Of a stretch of DNA of 64,000 nucleotides, positions 1 to 8,793 are shown one piece after another; the stretch's first letter is position 1; every line of letters starts with the position of its first letter. A program made the translations under genes and the position numbers. The notes below the pieces were generated by a model. It was given only the letters and a program-made list of their open reading frames with translations. It had not been told where the DNA came from and did not search any database. The stretch is from Streptomyces sp. XM83C (GTDB lineage Bacteria > Actinomycetota > Actinomycetes > Streptomycetales > Streptomycetaceae): NCBI RefSeq assembly GCF_023072675.1, contig NZ_JALLGL010000001.1, positions 1 to 64,000 on the forward strand, in the 5' to 3' direction.

Positions 1-1335
1 GTCGGTGCCGTCGAGGGACAGCGAGCCGCTGAAGTCGAGGAACTTGCCCTTGACGTTGGTCACCATCGCGTGCCGCGCGGTGAAGCCGAGCGTGGAGTGG
101 GCCGCGTCGATCGTGTAGTCGCCGGTGCCGTAGTCGGACGCGTAGGACGGGCCGGCCATCATGCCGCCGAGCATGGTGCCGACGAGCAGTCCGGGCAGTA
201 TGCCCCCGCCGAAGTAGCCGCCGGCCCACGGGCCGTACGCCGGTCCGGCGTCCCAGTAGGGGCGGCGGCCCTGGTCGGTCTCCACCTCACGGACCATCGG
301 GTCCAGCCCGTCGGCCAGCCGGGTCCGGTCGGCCGCGCACACCGGCACCTCCCGCGGGGCGCCGCCGGGCGGTGTCCACTCGGCGTCGTCGACCGAGGGG
401 CCGTGGCGCGGGTCGAAGAAGCAGGGCGGCCGGCGCTCGGGCAGCGGCCGGCCCTCACGGCGCGCGGCGAGGGAGGCGAGGGAGAACCGGCCGTCCTCCA
501 GCGCCTTGGTCACGCCCCGGACGTCCTCGGGCCGCTGCGCCGCCGCCATCAGGGACTTGGCCTCCTCGTAGGTGTCGAGGGCGCGGGCGTAGTCGGCGCG
601 CATCGCATCGTCGGCGCCGGGTTCGCCGGGGCTGAAGTCGAGCCGGTCGAGTTCCTCGCCGAAGGCGGTGATGTCCTCGTCGACGACGACCCTCAGCCGC
701 TCCAGCGCGGCCCGCTGCTCCTCCTCGCGGCGGCGCCGGTTGCGCCGGACGAGGGTGTACGCGCCGGCGCCGGCCGCGGCGAGCACGGCGAGGGTGGTGA
801 CCAGCGCGGTGGTGGAGGTGCCGCCGCTGTCGGAGGTGCCCCAGCTCGCCGGTGCCGAGCCGCCCATGTTGGCCAGGGCCCGGTCGGTGAAGTCGTCGAG
901 CTGCCGGGCGGCGTCGTTCTCGCCCCGCACGCTGCCGACGAGGTTCTGGACGGCCGTACGGGGCAGGACGGCCGAGTCGACGCGGGCGTCGAAGCGGTCG
1001 CCGAGGCGCACCGCGTACAGACCAGTGACGCCGGTCGCGGTGCGCAGGTCCGAGAACAGCCTCTCGGTGGGGTAGTCGGCCGGGAGGACCGCGACGAACA
1101 GCGGTTTCCCGGCGTCCTCGATCTTCGCGGCGAGGGCGTCCGCGTCGGCGGCCGACAGCTCACCGGAGGCGGCCGGGTCGACGTAGACGGGTTTCTCCCG
1201 CAGGGCCGCGGCGACGGTCGACAGGCTGGTGTCGGCCGCCGCGCGCGGCGCTGTGGCCGCGAGCAGCGCGAATGCGCTGAGCAGGGCGGCGAGCAGGATT
1301 CCCGGGAGGCTTCGGGTCCGTATCACGGCCTTCAT
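1..1335 (-). CDS. TPM-domain membrane protein fused to a YceI-like domain (3' end outside window)
   Basis: The frame runs open from the ATG at 1335 to the window edge, so the C terminus is missing. Residues 1-34 form a signal peptide ending near 'RAAA-DTS'. A TPM-type extracytoplasmic domain follows (about 40-170, with 'KPLFVAVLPADYPTERLF'), then one membrane segment near 190-210 and a charged RRNRRRREEEQ stretch. Next come a coiled cytoplasmic part with 'CFFDPRHG' and 'VPVCAADRTRLADGLDP', and a Gly-rich hydrophobic stretch (365-392). This much is the usual architecture of streptomycete TPM proteins, which normally end in a Gly/Asp tail. Here the frame instead continues from about residue 400 into 'GDYTIDAAHSTLGF', 'ARHAMVTNVKGKF' and 'FSGSLSLDG', the start of a YceI lipid-binding domain. 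The role is unknown. Either it is a real fusion or an assembly or recombination join. Confidence 0.8.
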   Translation of the reverse strand, partial: MKAVIRTRSLPGILLAALLSAFALLAATAPRAAADTSLSTVAAALREKPVYVDPAASGELSAADADALAAKIEDAGKPLFVAVLPADYPTERLFSDLRTATGVTGLYAVRLGDRFDARVDSAVLPRTAVQNLVGSVRGENDAARQLDDFTDRALANMGGSAPASWGTSDSGGTSTTALVTTLAVLAAAGAGAYTLVRRNRRRREEEQRAALERLRVVVDEDITAFGEELDRLDFSPGEPGADDAMRADYARALDTYEEAKSLMAAAQRPEDVRGVTKALEDGRFSLASLAARREGRPLPERRPPCFFDPRHGPSVDDAEWTPPGGAPREVPVCAADRTRLADGLDPMVREVETDQGRRPYWDAGPAYGPWAGGYFGGGILPGLLVGTMLGGMMAGPSYASDYGTGDYTIDAAHSTLGFTARHAMVTNVKGKFLDFSGSLSLDGTD

Positions 1336-1379
1336 GGTTCGAACCTACCCGAAGCCGCCCGAATACAGACATTACGTCT

Positions 1380-4300
1380 CTATGCGGCCCGGTAGGCCGC
1401 GATCAGCCGGTCCACCGCCTTTCCGTAGTCCCCGGTGAGCAGCAGATGGTCGGCGTCGGCGAAGGGCGCGGACACGGCGGCCGTGATCCTCTGGCCGGCC
1501 TTCTGCTGGACGATCAGCCGGGCCTCGGTGACCAGGGTGCGCCCGGCCTCGTCGGCGCCGAGGCGTTCGGCGACGCGGCCTGCCACCGCGAGGGTCTTGA
1601 GGGTGTGCTCCCCGCCGGAGGGGACCTTGGTCAGAGTGGTGAGGCCCCATCCGTAAGGGAACTGCGGGTCGTACGACCGGTCGCCGACGTTGATCGGCAG
1701 CTGGGCCTCGGAGCGCGGCCAGGTCACGGGCAGCCGGCCGGTGAAGGGCCGCTTGCCGTAGAGGACGTCGGCGACGCCGTCGCCCTCGGTGCCGGGCAGC
1801 CAGGAGGCGACGAGGGCGTCGATCTCGCCGAGCCGGTCGCCGATGAGCTGGGGGCGGCCCGACACGATCAGCACGGCGCACTTCATGGCGGCGCACACTT
1901 TGTCGACGGCGGCCTTGTCCTCGGCGGACAGCTCCAGGTCGTGCCCGTTGCCGACGTCTCCGACGCCTTCGGCGTAGGGGGTCTCGCCGACGACGACCAC
2001 ACCGACGTCGTGACCGGTGGTGGGGGCGGAGGCGTCCTTCGAGTAGGTGACGTTCCCGCCGGCCCTGCGCATGGCCTGGAGGATCGTCGTGCCGGGGGTG
2101 ATGTCGCCGGAGGAGCCCTGCCAGGTGACGGTCCAGCCGCCGCTCTGGTTGCCGATGTCGTCGGCGTTCGATCCGGCGACGTACACCTTCTGGGACCGCT
2201 TCAGCGGCAGCAGGCCGCCCGCGTTCTTCAGCAGCACCTGCGACTCGGCGACCGCCTGCCGGGCCACGGCGCGGTGCGCGGCCGAGCCGATCGCGGAGGC
2301 GCCGCGGGTGTCCGCGTACGGCCGCTCGAACAGGCCGAGGCGGAACTTCTGGGTGAGGATGCGGGAGACGGCGTCGTCGACGCGCTTCTCGCTGATCCGT
2401 CCGGCCCGGACCTCGGCGACGAGCGCCGCGCGGAAGTCCTTGTAGCCGTACGGCACCATGATCATGTCGAGTCCGGCGTTGATCGAGGTCCGCACGTCGC
2501 TCGCGAGGTCGCCGGGGATCTGGTCGATGCCGTTCCAGTCGCTGATGACGAACCCGTCGAAGCCCATCCGGCCCTTGAGCACGCCGTTGATCATGTCGCC
2601 GCGGGCGTGCATCTTCACCGGGCCCTTGCCGTCGCCCGCGATGTCGAGCGAGGAGTACGAGGGCATGACCGAGCCGACGCCGCGGTCCACGGCTTCGGCG
2701 TACGGCGCGAGATGGACGGCCTCCAGCTCCTGCCGGGTGACCTCGGTGACGCCCTGGTCGATGGTGTACGTGCCGGTCGTGGAGGAGCCGTAGGCGGTGC
2801 CGCCGTCGCCGACGAAGTGCTTGGCGGTGGCGAGGACCTTGTCGTGCCGGTCCAGGTCGCGGCCGTCGGCGCGGCCCTGGAAGCCCTGGATCACGGTCTC
2901 CATCGACGCGACGAGCGCCGGGTCCTCGCCGAAGGACTCGTAGGAGCGGCCCCAGCGTTCGTCGCGGGTGACGCACAGGCAGGGCGCGAAGTCCCAGGGG
3001 ACGCCGGTGGCGCGGACCTCGGCGGCGGTCACCGCGGCGGTGCGCTCGGCGAGCTTCGGGTCGCGGGCGGCGCCGAGGCCGATGTTGTGCGGCATGACGG
3101 TGGCGCCGACCAGGTTGTTGTGGCCGTGCACCGCGTCGACGCCGTAGATCAGCGGGATCTGCAACCGGGTGGCCTGCGCCCGCAGCTGGAAGCCGTCGAT
3201 CATCTTCGCCCAGCCCTCGGGCGTGTTGGGCGTCGGTGTGGAGCCGCCGCCGGAGAGCAGGGAGCCGAGGGCGTACGTGGCGATGTCACCGGGCGTGGCG
3301 GCGACGGCGCCGCGCTCGGCCTGCGTCATCTGGCCGGCCTTCTCCTCCGGCGACATGCGGGACAGCAGGTCGGCGACGCGGCGCTGCACGGGCAGTTTCG
3401 GGTCGAGGTACGGCAGTCCGTGGGCGTCGATGACGATCTGCGGGGTCTCGGCGGGCGGCCGGGCGCCGGTGACGGTGAGGTTCAGCGGGATCGTCTCGGC
3501 AGTCTCGGCGGCGCGGTCCTTGCGGGTGCGGACCTGGACGACGCGGGAGGTGCCGGAGGCGGTACCCGCGGGGAAGGTGAAGGTGCCCTCGGCGGGCGCG
3601 TAGTCGGCGGGGCTCGCGCTGCCGCCGCCCGTGCGGTAGGTGATCGTCACGGGTTCGTCGAGCGGGCGGGAGCCGGTGGTGGCGACGGTCAGCCGGACGG
3701 AGGCGGTGGCGCCCTCGGCGACCGGGTGGACGGCCGCGTCTGCGGTGACGGAGGCCCGCAGGGACTGGTCGGCGGTGCCGTACAGCTCGACGGCGTCCAT
3801 CGCGAAGCTGCCCTTGGCGCCGGTCGGGAGGGTGACCGCGTACCCCCACATCCCGGTGAGGCCGAGGACCTGGTCGATGCCGCCGACGGGCTGGTAGTCG
3901 GTGCGGTAGACGAAGTCGGTGAAGGGCAGTTCGATCTGCTTCCAGCCGGTGAAGTCGTCGGCGAAGGACGTGGTCCACAGTTCGGATGCCTCGCCGTGGG
4001 CGCCGCCGTCCTTGATCTCGAAGGTGACGGTACGGCCGGTGCCGCGGCCCTCCCACCAGAAGCGGATGCCGCGGTACGCGGACCAGTCGTGGGCGGGGCC
4101 GTCGGCGGCGTAGTCGTGGGTGAAGCCGCCGTATCCGCTGATGTCGTAGTCGCCGGCGAGGACCTTCTGCCCCTCGGGGGCGTCGGGCCGTTCGGCGAGG
4201 CGGAGCGTGGGCGGGTCGTCGGCGTCGCCGCCCCAGGTGAACAGGCCCTCGGCGGGCTGGGAGGCGAAGGGCACCTCGCCCTCGAAACGGTCGACGAGGA

Positions 4301-4400
4301 CGGGTGCGGGTGCGTCGGCGGCCGGTGCGGCGCGGGCGGCGGAGACGGGGAGCAGAGCGGCGAGCAGAGCGGTGGAGACGAGCAGGGCGGTTCTCGGCAT
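1380..4400 (-). CDS. Secreted glycoside hydrolase family 3 beta-glucosidase with N-terminal carbohydrate-binding and Calx-beta-like domains
   Basis: The start is ATG 4400, preceded by AGGGGAAGG and followed by a signal peptide (MPRTALLVSTALLAALLPVSAARA); the frame is open further upstream but without a better RBS. The mature N terminus ('RFEGEVPFAS', 'RGIRFWWEGRGTG') resembles CBM11/CIA30-type sugar-binding modules. Residues 230-325 look like a Calx-beta repeat ('VRLTVATTG...TITYRTGGG'). The rest is a full GH3 N and C domain pair: 'YGVDAVHGHNN', 'AKHFVGDGG', and the nucleophile motif 'GFVISDWNG' with Asp621, then 'VLLKNAGGLLPL'. At 1006 residues it is long for GH3 because of the added modules. 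It probably releases glucose from exported beta-glucans or cello-oligosaccharides outside the cell. It is monocistronic and divergent from the SLATT gene. The exact substrate cannot be told. Confidence 0.9.
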   Translation of the reverse strand: MPRTALLVSTALLAALLPVSAARAAPAADAPAPVLVDRFEGEVPFASQPAEGLFTWGGDADDPPTLRLAERPDAPEGQKVLAGDYDISGYGGFTHDYAADGPAHDWSAYRGIRFWWEGRGTGRTVTFEIKDGGAHGEASELWTTSFADDFTGWKQIELPFTDFVYRTDYQPVGGIDQVLGLTGMWGYAVTLPTGAKGSFAMDAVELYGTADQSLRASVTADAAVHPVAEGATASVRLTVATTGSRPLDEPVTITYRTGGGSASPADYAPAEGTFTFPAGTASGTSRVVQVRTRKDRAAETAETIPLNLTVTGARPPAETPQIVIDAHGLPYLDPKLPVQRRVADLLSRMSPEEKAGQMTQAERGAVAATPGDIATYALGSLLSGGGSTPTPNTPEGWAKMIDGFQLRAQATRLQIPLIYGVDAVHGHNNLVGATVMPHNIGLGAARDPKLAERTAAVTAAEVRATGVPWDFAPCLCVTRDERWGRSYESFGEDPALVASMETVIQGFQGRADGRDLDRHDKVLATAKHFVGDGGTAYGSSTTGTYTIDQGVTEVTRQELEAVHLAPYAEAVDRGVGSVMPSYSSLDIAGDGKGPVKMHARGDMINGVLKGRMGFDGFVISDWNGIDQIPGDLASDVRTSINAGLDMIMVPYGYKDFRAALVAEVRAGRISEKRVDDAVSRILTQKFRLGLFERPYADTRGASAIGSAAHRAVARQAVAESQVLLKNAGGLLPLKRSQKVYVAGSNADDIGNQSGGWTVTWQGSSGDITPGTTILQAMRRAGGNVTYSKDASAPTTGHDVGVVVVGETPYAEGVGDVGNGHDLELSAEDKAAVDKVCAAMKCAVLIVSGRPQLIGDRLGEIDALVASWLPGTEGDGVADVLYGKRPFTGRLPVTWPRSEAQLPINVGDRSYDPQFPYGWGLTTLTKVPSGGEHTLKTLAVAGRVAERLGADEAGRTLVTEARLIVQQKAGQRITAAVSAPFADADHLLLTGDYGKAVDRLIAAYRAA

Positions 4401-4593
4401 GGACCTTCCCCTCGGCTTGTCCTGATGCACTCGGTTCACTCAGCACTTAGATCACGCCGTGAGTTAACTGGGGTCCCGGGGGCCCGTCAAGACGTACCGT
4501 CAGAAACCGTGCACCCTGCCGCCCCCGTCCCCGCCGACGGCCGCACAGCCCCTACGATGCAGCGGTACTGCCGTGGGCCGAAGGGGGCGGAAG

Positions 4594-5280
4594 ATGGCTG
4601 AGTCCGGCAAGCGCAGAGCCGCGGACATGACGGTGTCGGAGCTGGTGGACCTGGACCGCGCACGGACGCGGTCGGAGGTGCTGCTGGAGCTGTTCCGGCA
4701 CGCCGAACAGGAAGTGATCACCGCGATCGGCTGGTATCTGGCGAGGCGCCGCTGGCCCGCCCGCTGGTCGCGTGCGCTGCGGGCGCTGGCCGCGCTGCTC
4801 GGCATCGCCGGCACGATCACCCCGCTGGTGCACGCGGCCGACGCCGGCCTCGTCCGGCCGGAGTGGGGGTTCGTGTTCCTCGCGGGCGGCGCGGGCTGCG
4901 TGCTGTTCGACCGGATCTTCGGCTTCTCCGCGTCCTGGACCCGCTACATCCGCAGCGAACTGGCCCTTCAGCAGGTGCTGAAGAAGGCGCAGGCCGACTG
5001 GGCGCAGGCCTATCTGCGGGGCACCGAATCGCCCAGCGAGAAGGAGCAGACGGCCCTGCTCAACGTGATCGAGCGGCTGCGTGCCGACGCCCAGCGGATC
5101 CTGGAGGAGGAGAGCCGCGCGTGGATGGGCTACCTCGCCGACAGCATCGAGGAGCTGACCCGCTCCACCACGCCCGGCGGCCAGCGCTCCGGCCCCGCGG
5201 GCGTACTGCGGCTGGACCGGGCCGGAGGCCGAGACCAGGGCGCCGAGGGGGCGCCCCGGCCGCGTACTTCGGCGCTGTGA
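4594..5280 (+). CDS. SLATT-domain two-transmembrane protein
   Basis: The 228-residue protein begins at ATG 4594 behind AAGGGGGCGGAAG; an upstream in-frame GTG at 4573 has no RBS. An N-terminal amphipathic region ('SELVDLDRARTRSEVLLELFRHAEQEVITAIGWYL') leads to two close membrane spans (about 60-80 and 88-106: 'ALLGIAGTITPLVH', 'FVFLAGGAGCVLFDRIFG'). A helical, coiled-coil-prone cytoplasmic tail follows ('EEESRAWMGYLADSIEELTRS'). This layout fits the SLATT family (SMODS- and SLOG-associating 2TM effector). Family members are proposed pore-forming effectors linked to nucleotide second messengers, but no SMODS or SLOG partner lies nearby, and widespread single-copy SLATT genes in Streptomyces may be housekeeping. 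Function is not established. Assignment rests on topology and remembered family sequence. Confidence 0.75.
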   Translation: MAESGKRRAADMTVSELVDLDRARTRSEVLLELFRHAEQEVITAIGWYLARRRWPARWSRALRALAALLGIAGTITPLVHAADAGLVRPEWGFVFLAGGAGCVLFDRIFGFSASWTRYIRSELALQQVLKKAQADWAQAYLRGTESPSEKEQTALLNVIERLRADAQRILEEESRAWMGYLADSIEELTRSTTPGGQRSGPAGVLRLDRAGGRDQGAEGAPRPRTSAL

Positions 5281-5353
5281 GACGCCGTTGGCGCGTCACG
5301 GCCGGTAGCGCTCGGCCCGCCGAGTCGGCACCGGCCGCGCGGACCCGGTCGGG

Positions 5354-6973
5354 TCACTCGGCCGGCTGGACGCCCGCCCGCAGCAGACCGTAGGTGTAGG
5401 CGTCCTCCAGGGCCTGCCAGGACGCGGCGATGACGTTGTCGGCGACACCGACCGTGGACCACTCCCCCGCGCCGTCCGACGTGGAGATGAGGACGCGGGT
5501 GGTGGACTGCGTGCCGTGCACGCCCTCCAGGATGCGGACCTTGTAGTCGACCAGCTCCAGCTTGGCGAGCTGCGGGTAGATCTTCTCCAGGGCGACGCGC
5601 AGCGCCCGGTCGAGGGCGTTGACGGGGCCGTTGCCCTCGGCGGTGGCGACGATCCGCTCGCTCTTCGCCCACAGCTTGACGGTGGCCTCGTTGGCGTGGC
5701 TGCCGTCGGGGCGGTCCTCGACGATGGCCCGCCAGGACTCGACGCGGAAGTACTTCAGCGGGCGGCCCTCGACCTCGGCGCGCAGCAGCAGCTCGAAGGA
5801 GGCGTCGGCGGCCTCGTACGTGTAGCCCTGCAGCTCGCGTTCCTTGACGCGCTCCACGACCCGGCCGACCAGTTCGCGGTCGCCGCCGAGGTCGATGCCC
5901 AGCTCCTTGCCCTTCAGCTCGACGGAGGCGCGGCCCGCCATGTCGGACACGAGCATCCGCATGGTGTTGCCGACCAGCTCGGGGTCGATGTGCTGGTACA
6001 GGTCCGGATCGACCTTGATCGCGGAGGCGTGCAGGCCGGCCTTGTGGGCGAACGCGGAGACACCGACGTACGGCTGGTGGGTGGACGGCGTGAGGTTGAC
6101 GACCTCGGCGATGGCGTGCGAGATACGGGTCATCTCCCGCAGCCGGCCCTCCGGCAGCACCTTCTTGCCGTACTTCAGCTCCAGTGCGGCCACCACGGGG
6201 AACAGGTTGGCGTTGCCGACGCGCTCGCCGTAGCCGTTGGCGGTGCACTGCACGTGCGTGGCGCCCGCGTCGACGGCGGCGAGCGTGTTGGCGACGGCGC
6301 AGCCGGTGTCGTCCTGGGCGTGGATGCCGAGCCGGGCGCCGGTGTCGGCGAGGACCGTGGAGACGACGGCGTGGATCTGGGCGGGCAGCATGCCGCCGTT
6401 GGTGTCGCACAGTACGACGACGTCGGCGCCGGCCTCGGAGGCGGCGCGCACGACGGCCTTGGCGTACTCGGGGTTGGCGCGGTAGCCGTCGAAGAAGTGC
6501 TCGCAGTCGACGAAGACGCGGCGGCCCTGGGAGCGCAGGTAGGAGACGGTGTCCCGGACCATCTCCAGGTTCTCGTCGAGGGTGGTGCGCAGCGCCAGCT
6601 CGACATGCCGGTCGTGCGACTTCGCGACCAGGGTGACGACCGGGGCACCGGACTCCAGCAGCGCCTTGACCTGCGGGTCCTCTGCGGCGGTGGTGCCGGC
6701 GCGGCGGGTGGAGCCGAACGCGACGAGCCGGGCGGTGCGGAAGGTGATCTCCTGCCGGGCGCGCGCGAAGAACTCGGTGTCGCGCGGGTTGGCGCCGGGC
6801 CAGCCGCCCTCGATGAAGCCCACACCGAAGTCGTCCAGGTGCCGTGCGATCGCGAGCTTGTCGGCGACCGTGAGGTTGATGCCCTCCCGCTGCGCGCCGT
6901 CGCGCAGGGTGGTGTCGAAGACATGGAACGAGTCGTCGAGCTCGCTGTTTGCCGGATCGGTCGTCGCGGTCAT
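5354..6973 (-). CDS. cimA: Citramalate synthase
   Basis: It condenses pyruvate and acetyl-CoA to (R)-citramalate, the first step of the threonine-independent isoleucine route. The 539-residue protein opens with the HMGL-like signature 'DTTLRDGAQREG' (from residue 20), has 'GFIEGGWPGANPRD', the metal-binding 'GIHAQDDTGCAVAN', 'NGYGERVGNANL', and 'HKAGLHASAI'. It ends in a LeuA-dimer regulatory domain (about 390-520) that carries allosteric feedback in this family. The 'EGGWPGANPRD' and 'STHQPYVGVSAFAHKAG' signatures separate CimA from true LeuA. The start ATG 6973 has AGGAG ten bases upstream. The leader contains a hairpin with a T-run (7083-7112) and a 15-nt element shared with the MMPL gene leader. 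The S. coelicolor counterpart was annotated as a second leuA. Confidence 0.9.
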   Translation of the reverse strand: MTATTDPANSELDDSFHVFDTTLRDGAQREGINLTVADKLAIARHLDDFGVGFIEGGWPGANPRDTEFFARARQEITFRTARLVAFGSTRRAGTTAAEDPQVKALLESGAPVVTLVAKSHDRHVELALRTTLDENLEMVRDTVSYLRSQGRRVFVDCEHFFDGYRANPEYAKAVVRAASEAGADVVVLCDTNGGMLPAQIHAVVSTVLADTGARLGIHAQDDTGCAVANTLAAVDAGATHVQCTANGYGERVGNANLFPVVAALELKYGKKVLPEGRLREMTRISHAIAEVVNLTPSTHQPYVGVSAFAHKAGLHASAIKVDPDLYQHIDPELVGNTMRMLVSDMAGRASVELKGKELGIDLGGDRELVGRVVERVKERELQGYTYEAADASFELLLRAEVEGRPLKYFRVESWRAIVEDRPDGSHANEATVKLWAKSERIVATAEGNGPVNALDRALRVALEKIYPQLAKLELVDYKVRILEGVHGTQSTTRVLISTSDGAGEWSTVGVADNVIAASWQALEDAYTYGLLRAGVQPAE

Positions 6974-6986
6974 GGTCTCAAGGCTC

Positions 6987-7001
6987 CTGATTGTGGATCT
7001 T
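6987..7001 (-). repeat. 15-nt leader element shared with the MMPL gene (copy 1)
   Basis: The minus-strand sequence AAGATCCACAATCAG sits just 5' of the cimA ribosome-binding site. An identical copy lies in the 5' leader of the MMPL transporter gene (46683-46697), same orientation. With one mismatch the match extends to CC[G/A]AAGATCCACAATCAG. It is A/T-rich for this genome, so a chance second copy in 64 kb is unlikely. The role is unknown: protein operator, sRNA target, or start-proximal initiation signal. Confidence 0.5.
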
Positions 7002-7082
7002 CGGTCTTACCGGAATAACCGGCTCCACCGTCCCCCCAATGGTCCCTCGCGCTCGTCTCCCGGCTGTGGGTGGGCCCTGGAA

Positions 7083-7112
7083 ACAGAAAAACCTCTCGCG
7101 GGTGCGAGAGGT
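7083..7112 (-). terminator. Intrinsic terminator / probable attenuator in the cimA leader
   Basis: On the minus strand a 9-bp stem ACCTCTCGC / GCGAGAGGT with a 4-nt loop is followed directly by TTTTTCTGTTT, a rare T-run for this genome. It lies 110 nt upstream of cimA and 150 nt downstream of the TetR gene stop, so it may simply end the regulator transcript. The placement, and a possible 16-codon leader ORF (7168-7218, GTG start) with two adjacent rare ATT isoleucine codons, also fit attenuation of cimA by isoleucine supply. The leader ORF has no visible RBS. Confidence 0.65.
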
Positions 7113-7261
7113 CTGCGCGCGGGTCGAGGACGACGGTGGCCGCCCGTACCTGGTCGTACGAAGGCGGTCACTGCGGACCGGCGCGCCTGCTGCCAATAAT
7201 CGTGGCGAACGAGAGCACGGGGGAAGTTTGGCACACCTCGCCCGGGTGCTCGCCGTCTGTC

Positions 7262-7861
7262 TCAGGATGCGAGCAGCGTCTGTTCCAGGAACTCCCGGAC
7301 GTGGGCGAGAACCTGCGCGCGGTCGGTGCCGCGCAGCCCGATGGCGACATGGATGGAGAACCCGTCGAGGAGCGCCCGCAGCCGGGCGGCGTACCGATCG
7401 GGGTCCACGGGCCGGAACTCGCCGCGCGAGATGCCCTCGGCGAGGAGGGCGACGAGGTCGCGATGCCAGGCGCCCTCGATCGCGGCCTGCCGGTCACGGG
7501 CGTCGTCGGCGGCGTTCTGCGACCGGTTCCACACCTCCAGCCACAGCGTCCAGTGCGGGTCGCGATGCCCGTCCGGGACGTACAGATCGACATAGGCGTC
7601 GAGCCGCTCACGGGCAGTGCCGGGCCGGGCGAGCAACCGCCCCCGCTCGGCGCCGAGCCGCCCCTCGCTCCACTCCAGCGTGCGCAGCAGCAGCTCGTCC
7701 TTGGACCGGAAGTAGTACAGCAGATGCCCGCTGCTCATCCCGACCTCCCGCCCGAGCGCGGCCATGGTGAGCTTCTCCAGCCCACGCTCGGCGATCATGC
7801 CCATGGCGGCGGCCAGGACGTCCTCACGGGGCGGCGCGGGCGTACGACGCCGGGAGGTCAC
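7262..7861 (-). CDS. TetR family transcriptional regulator (BetI-like C-terminal domain)
   Basis: The start GTG 7861 has GGAGG seven bases upstream; the frame is open further back without an RBS. The 199-residue protein has an N-terminal TetR helix-turn-helix ('MIAERGLEKLTMAALGREVG', then 'SSGHLLYYFRSKDELL', residues about 20-60) and a C-terminal TetR_C_6/BetI-type domain ('HWTLWLEVWNRSQ', 'DRYAARLRALLDGFSIHVA'). It probably acts as a repressor of itself and perhaps a neighbour or distant target; the ligand cannot be read from the sequence. It is transcribed toward cimA but separated from it by a T-run terminator, so co-regulation is uncertain. Confidence 0.88.
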   Translation of the reverse strand: MTSRRRTPAPPREDVLAAAMGMIAERGLEKLTMAALGREVGMSSGHLLYYFRSKDELLLRTLEWSEGRLGAERGRLLARPGTARERLDAYVDLYVPDGHRDPHWTLWLEVWNRSQNAADDARDRQAAIEGAWHRDLVALLAEGISRGEFRPVDPDRYAARLRALLDGFSIHVAIGLRGTDRAQVLAHVREFLEQTLLAS

Positions 7862-8531
7862 GCGGCAACCTCCGGACACGGCTCGACCGGCGGCCGGGAC
7901 ACCCCGAGGGCCGCGCTCAGCAGTACGTTCACCCGTATGTTCTACCTGACGGGGACGCCGTGCGATGCGCCACGGCGCCCCGCACGGCTCCCGGCGCTGG
8001 TCGGGGGGCGTTGATGCGGTCGGGGGGCGGGCAGTTGCCGTACGGGCCGCCCACTTCCGGGCGATCGTCGTGTCTCCGCGACCCGAGTCAAGGGCGCTCC
8101 AGCGGGGGGAAGAAGCGAGCGGGCAGCCCGGAAAGACGGGCCCCGGGGTCGGCACCCCGTGGGGGCGTCGAGAGGCCCGGTGGGCGGCGGGCGCGTCCTC
8201 GCCTCGCATGCACGCCGGGAGCCGGTGGCGGCTCCCCGCCGGTGGCGGGTGCGCCCTCGCGCCCCTGCGCAGACTGTTCGACCGAGTTCGGGGTGGCGGA
8301 TCGAGTGGTGGCCGAGTGGATTCCGTGACCGTGTCGGCAACTTGGCCGACTTGCCCTCGATGAGACTGCGGCAGTCGAGCGTGTGCAGATGCGAGGGCGG
8401 GGTTCGGGGTTCACCTCGGGATCACCTCACATCGCCCTGTGGGAGCCTGTGCCTCAGTACCCGAGCGCGCCCGCCCGCCTGCGACCCGCCTGGCGAGCAA
8501 GCAGCGCGATGACGACCCCCGGACCCAGGGC
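7862..8531. other. 670-nt gap without a convincing gene
   Basis: The stretch between the TetR start and the first island gene has open frames on both strands but no RBS-start combination, no protein-like composition and no recognisable RNA. It must hold the TetR promoter (minus strand, near 7862-7950). It is probably the left border zone of the accessory island; no direct repeats of an attachment site could be seen by eye. Confidence 0.5.
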
Positions 8532-8771
8532 GTGTACATCAGCCCGGCGCAGACGTATCAGGAGGTGCGGGAGCTGTCGAAGGCGGTACACCGGATCGAA
8601 GCCGGGATCGACGGCGTCCTGAACGAGACGAGGAACCTCCGCGACGACGTCGGCGACCACGAGACCCGTATCCGCGCGCTGGAGCGCGCCCGCTGGCCGC
8701 TGCCCACGATCGGTGTCCTCGCCGGTGTGGCCGGCGCCGCCACCGGCGCCATCAGCCTCCTCGCACGATGA
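8532..8771 (+). CDS. Small phage-type coiled-coil protein with C-terminal membrane anchor
   Basis: From the GTG at 8532 the 79-residue product has a heptad-like helix ('TYQEVRELSKAVHRIEAG', 'LNETRNLRDDVGDHETRIRALE') and a C-terminal hydrophobic segment ('IGVLAGVAGAATGAISLLA'). Short coiled-coil plus one-TM proteins of this kind are common beside holin and lysin genes of actinophages. No RBS is visible at 8532 and an in-frame GTG at 8439 would add 31 residues of unlikely composition, so the 5' end may be truncated. It is probably a prophage remnant. The specific function is unknown. Confidence 0.5.
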   Translation: MYISPAQTYQEVRELSKAVHRIEAGIDGVLNETRNLRDDVGDHETRIRALERARWPLPTIGVLAGVAGAATGAISLLAR

Positions 8772-8793
8772 CCACCAGCGCCGCCTGTACCAC

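Noticed and set aside
1333-1352. GGTTCGAACC, a possible tRNA T-loop
   Set aside because: No acceptor or anticodon arms around it. No tRNA or rRNA genes were seen anywhere by eye on either strand.
1446-4601. 1051-codon open frame on the + strand
   Set aside because: It is the reverse-strand shadow of the GH3 gene, caused by GC bias; Gly/Val/Asp-rich with no domain, and no RBS.
8383-8622. Alternative + strand ORF overlapping the phage-type gene
   Set aside because: Arg/Ser-rich out-of-frame shadow; the frame at 8532 has the heptads and the membrane segment.
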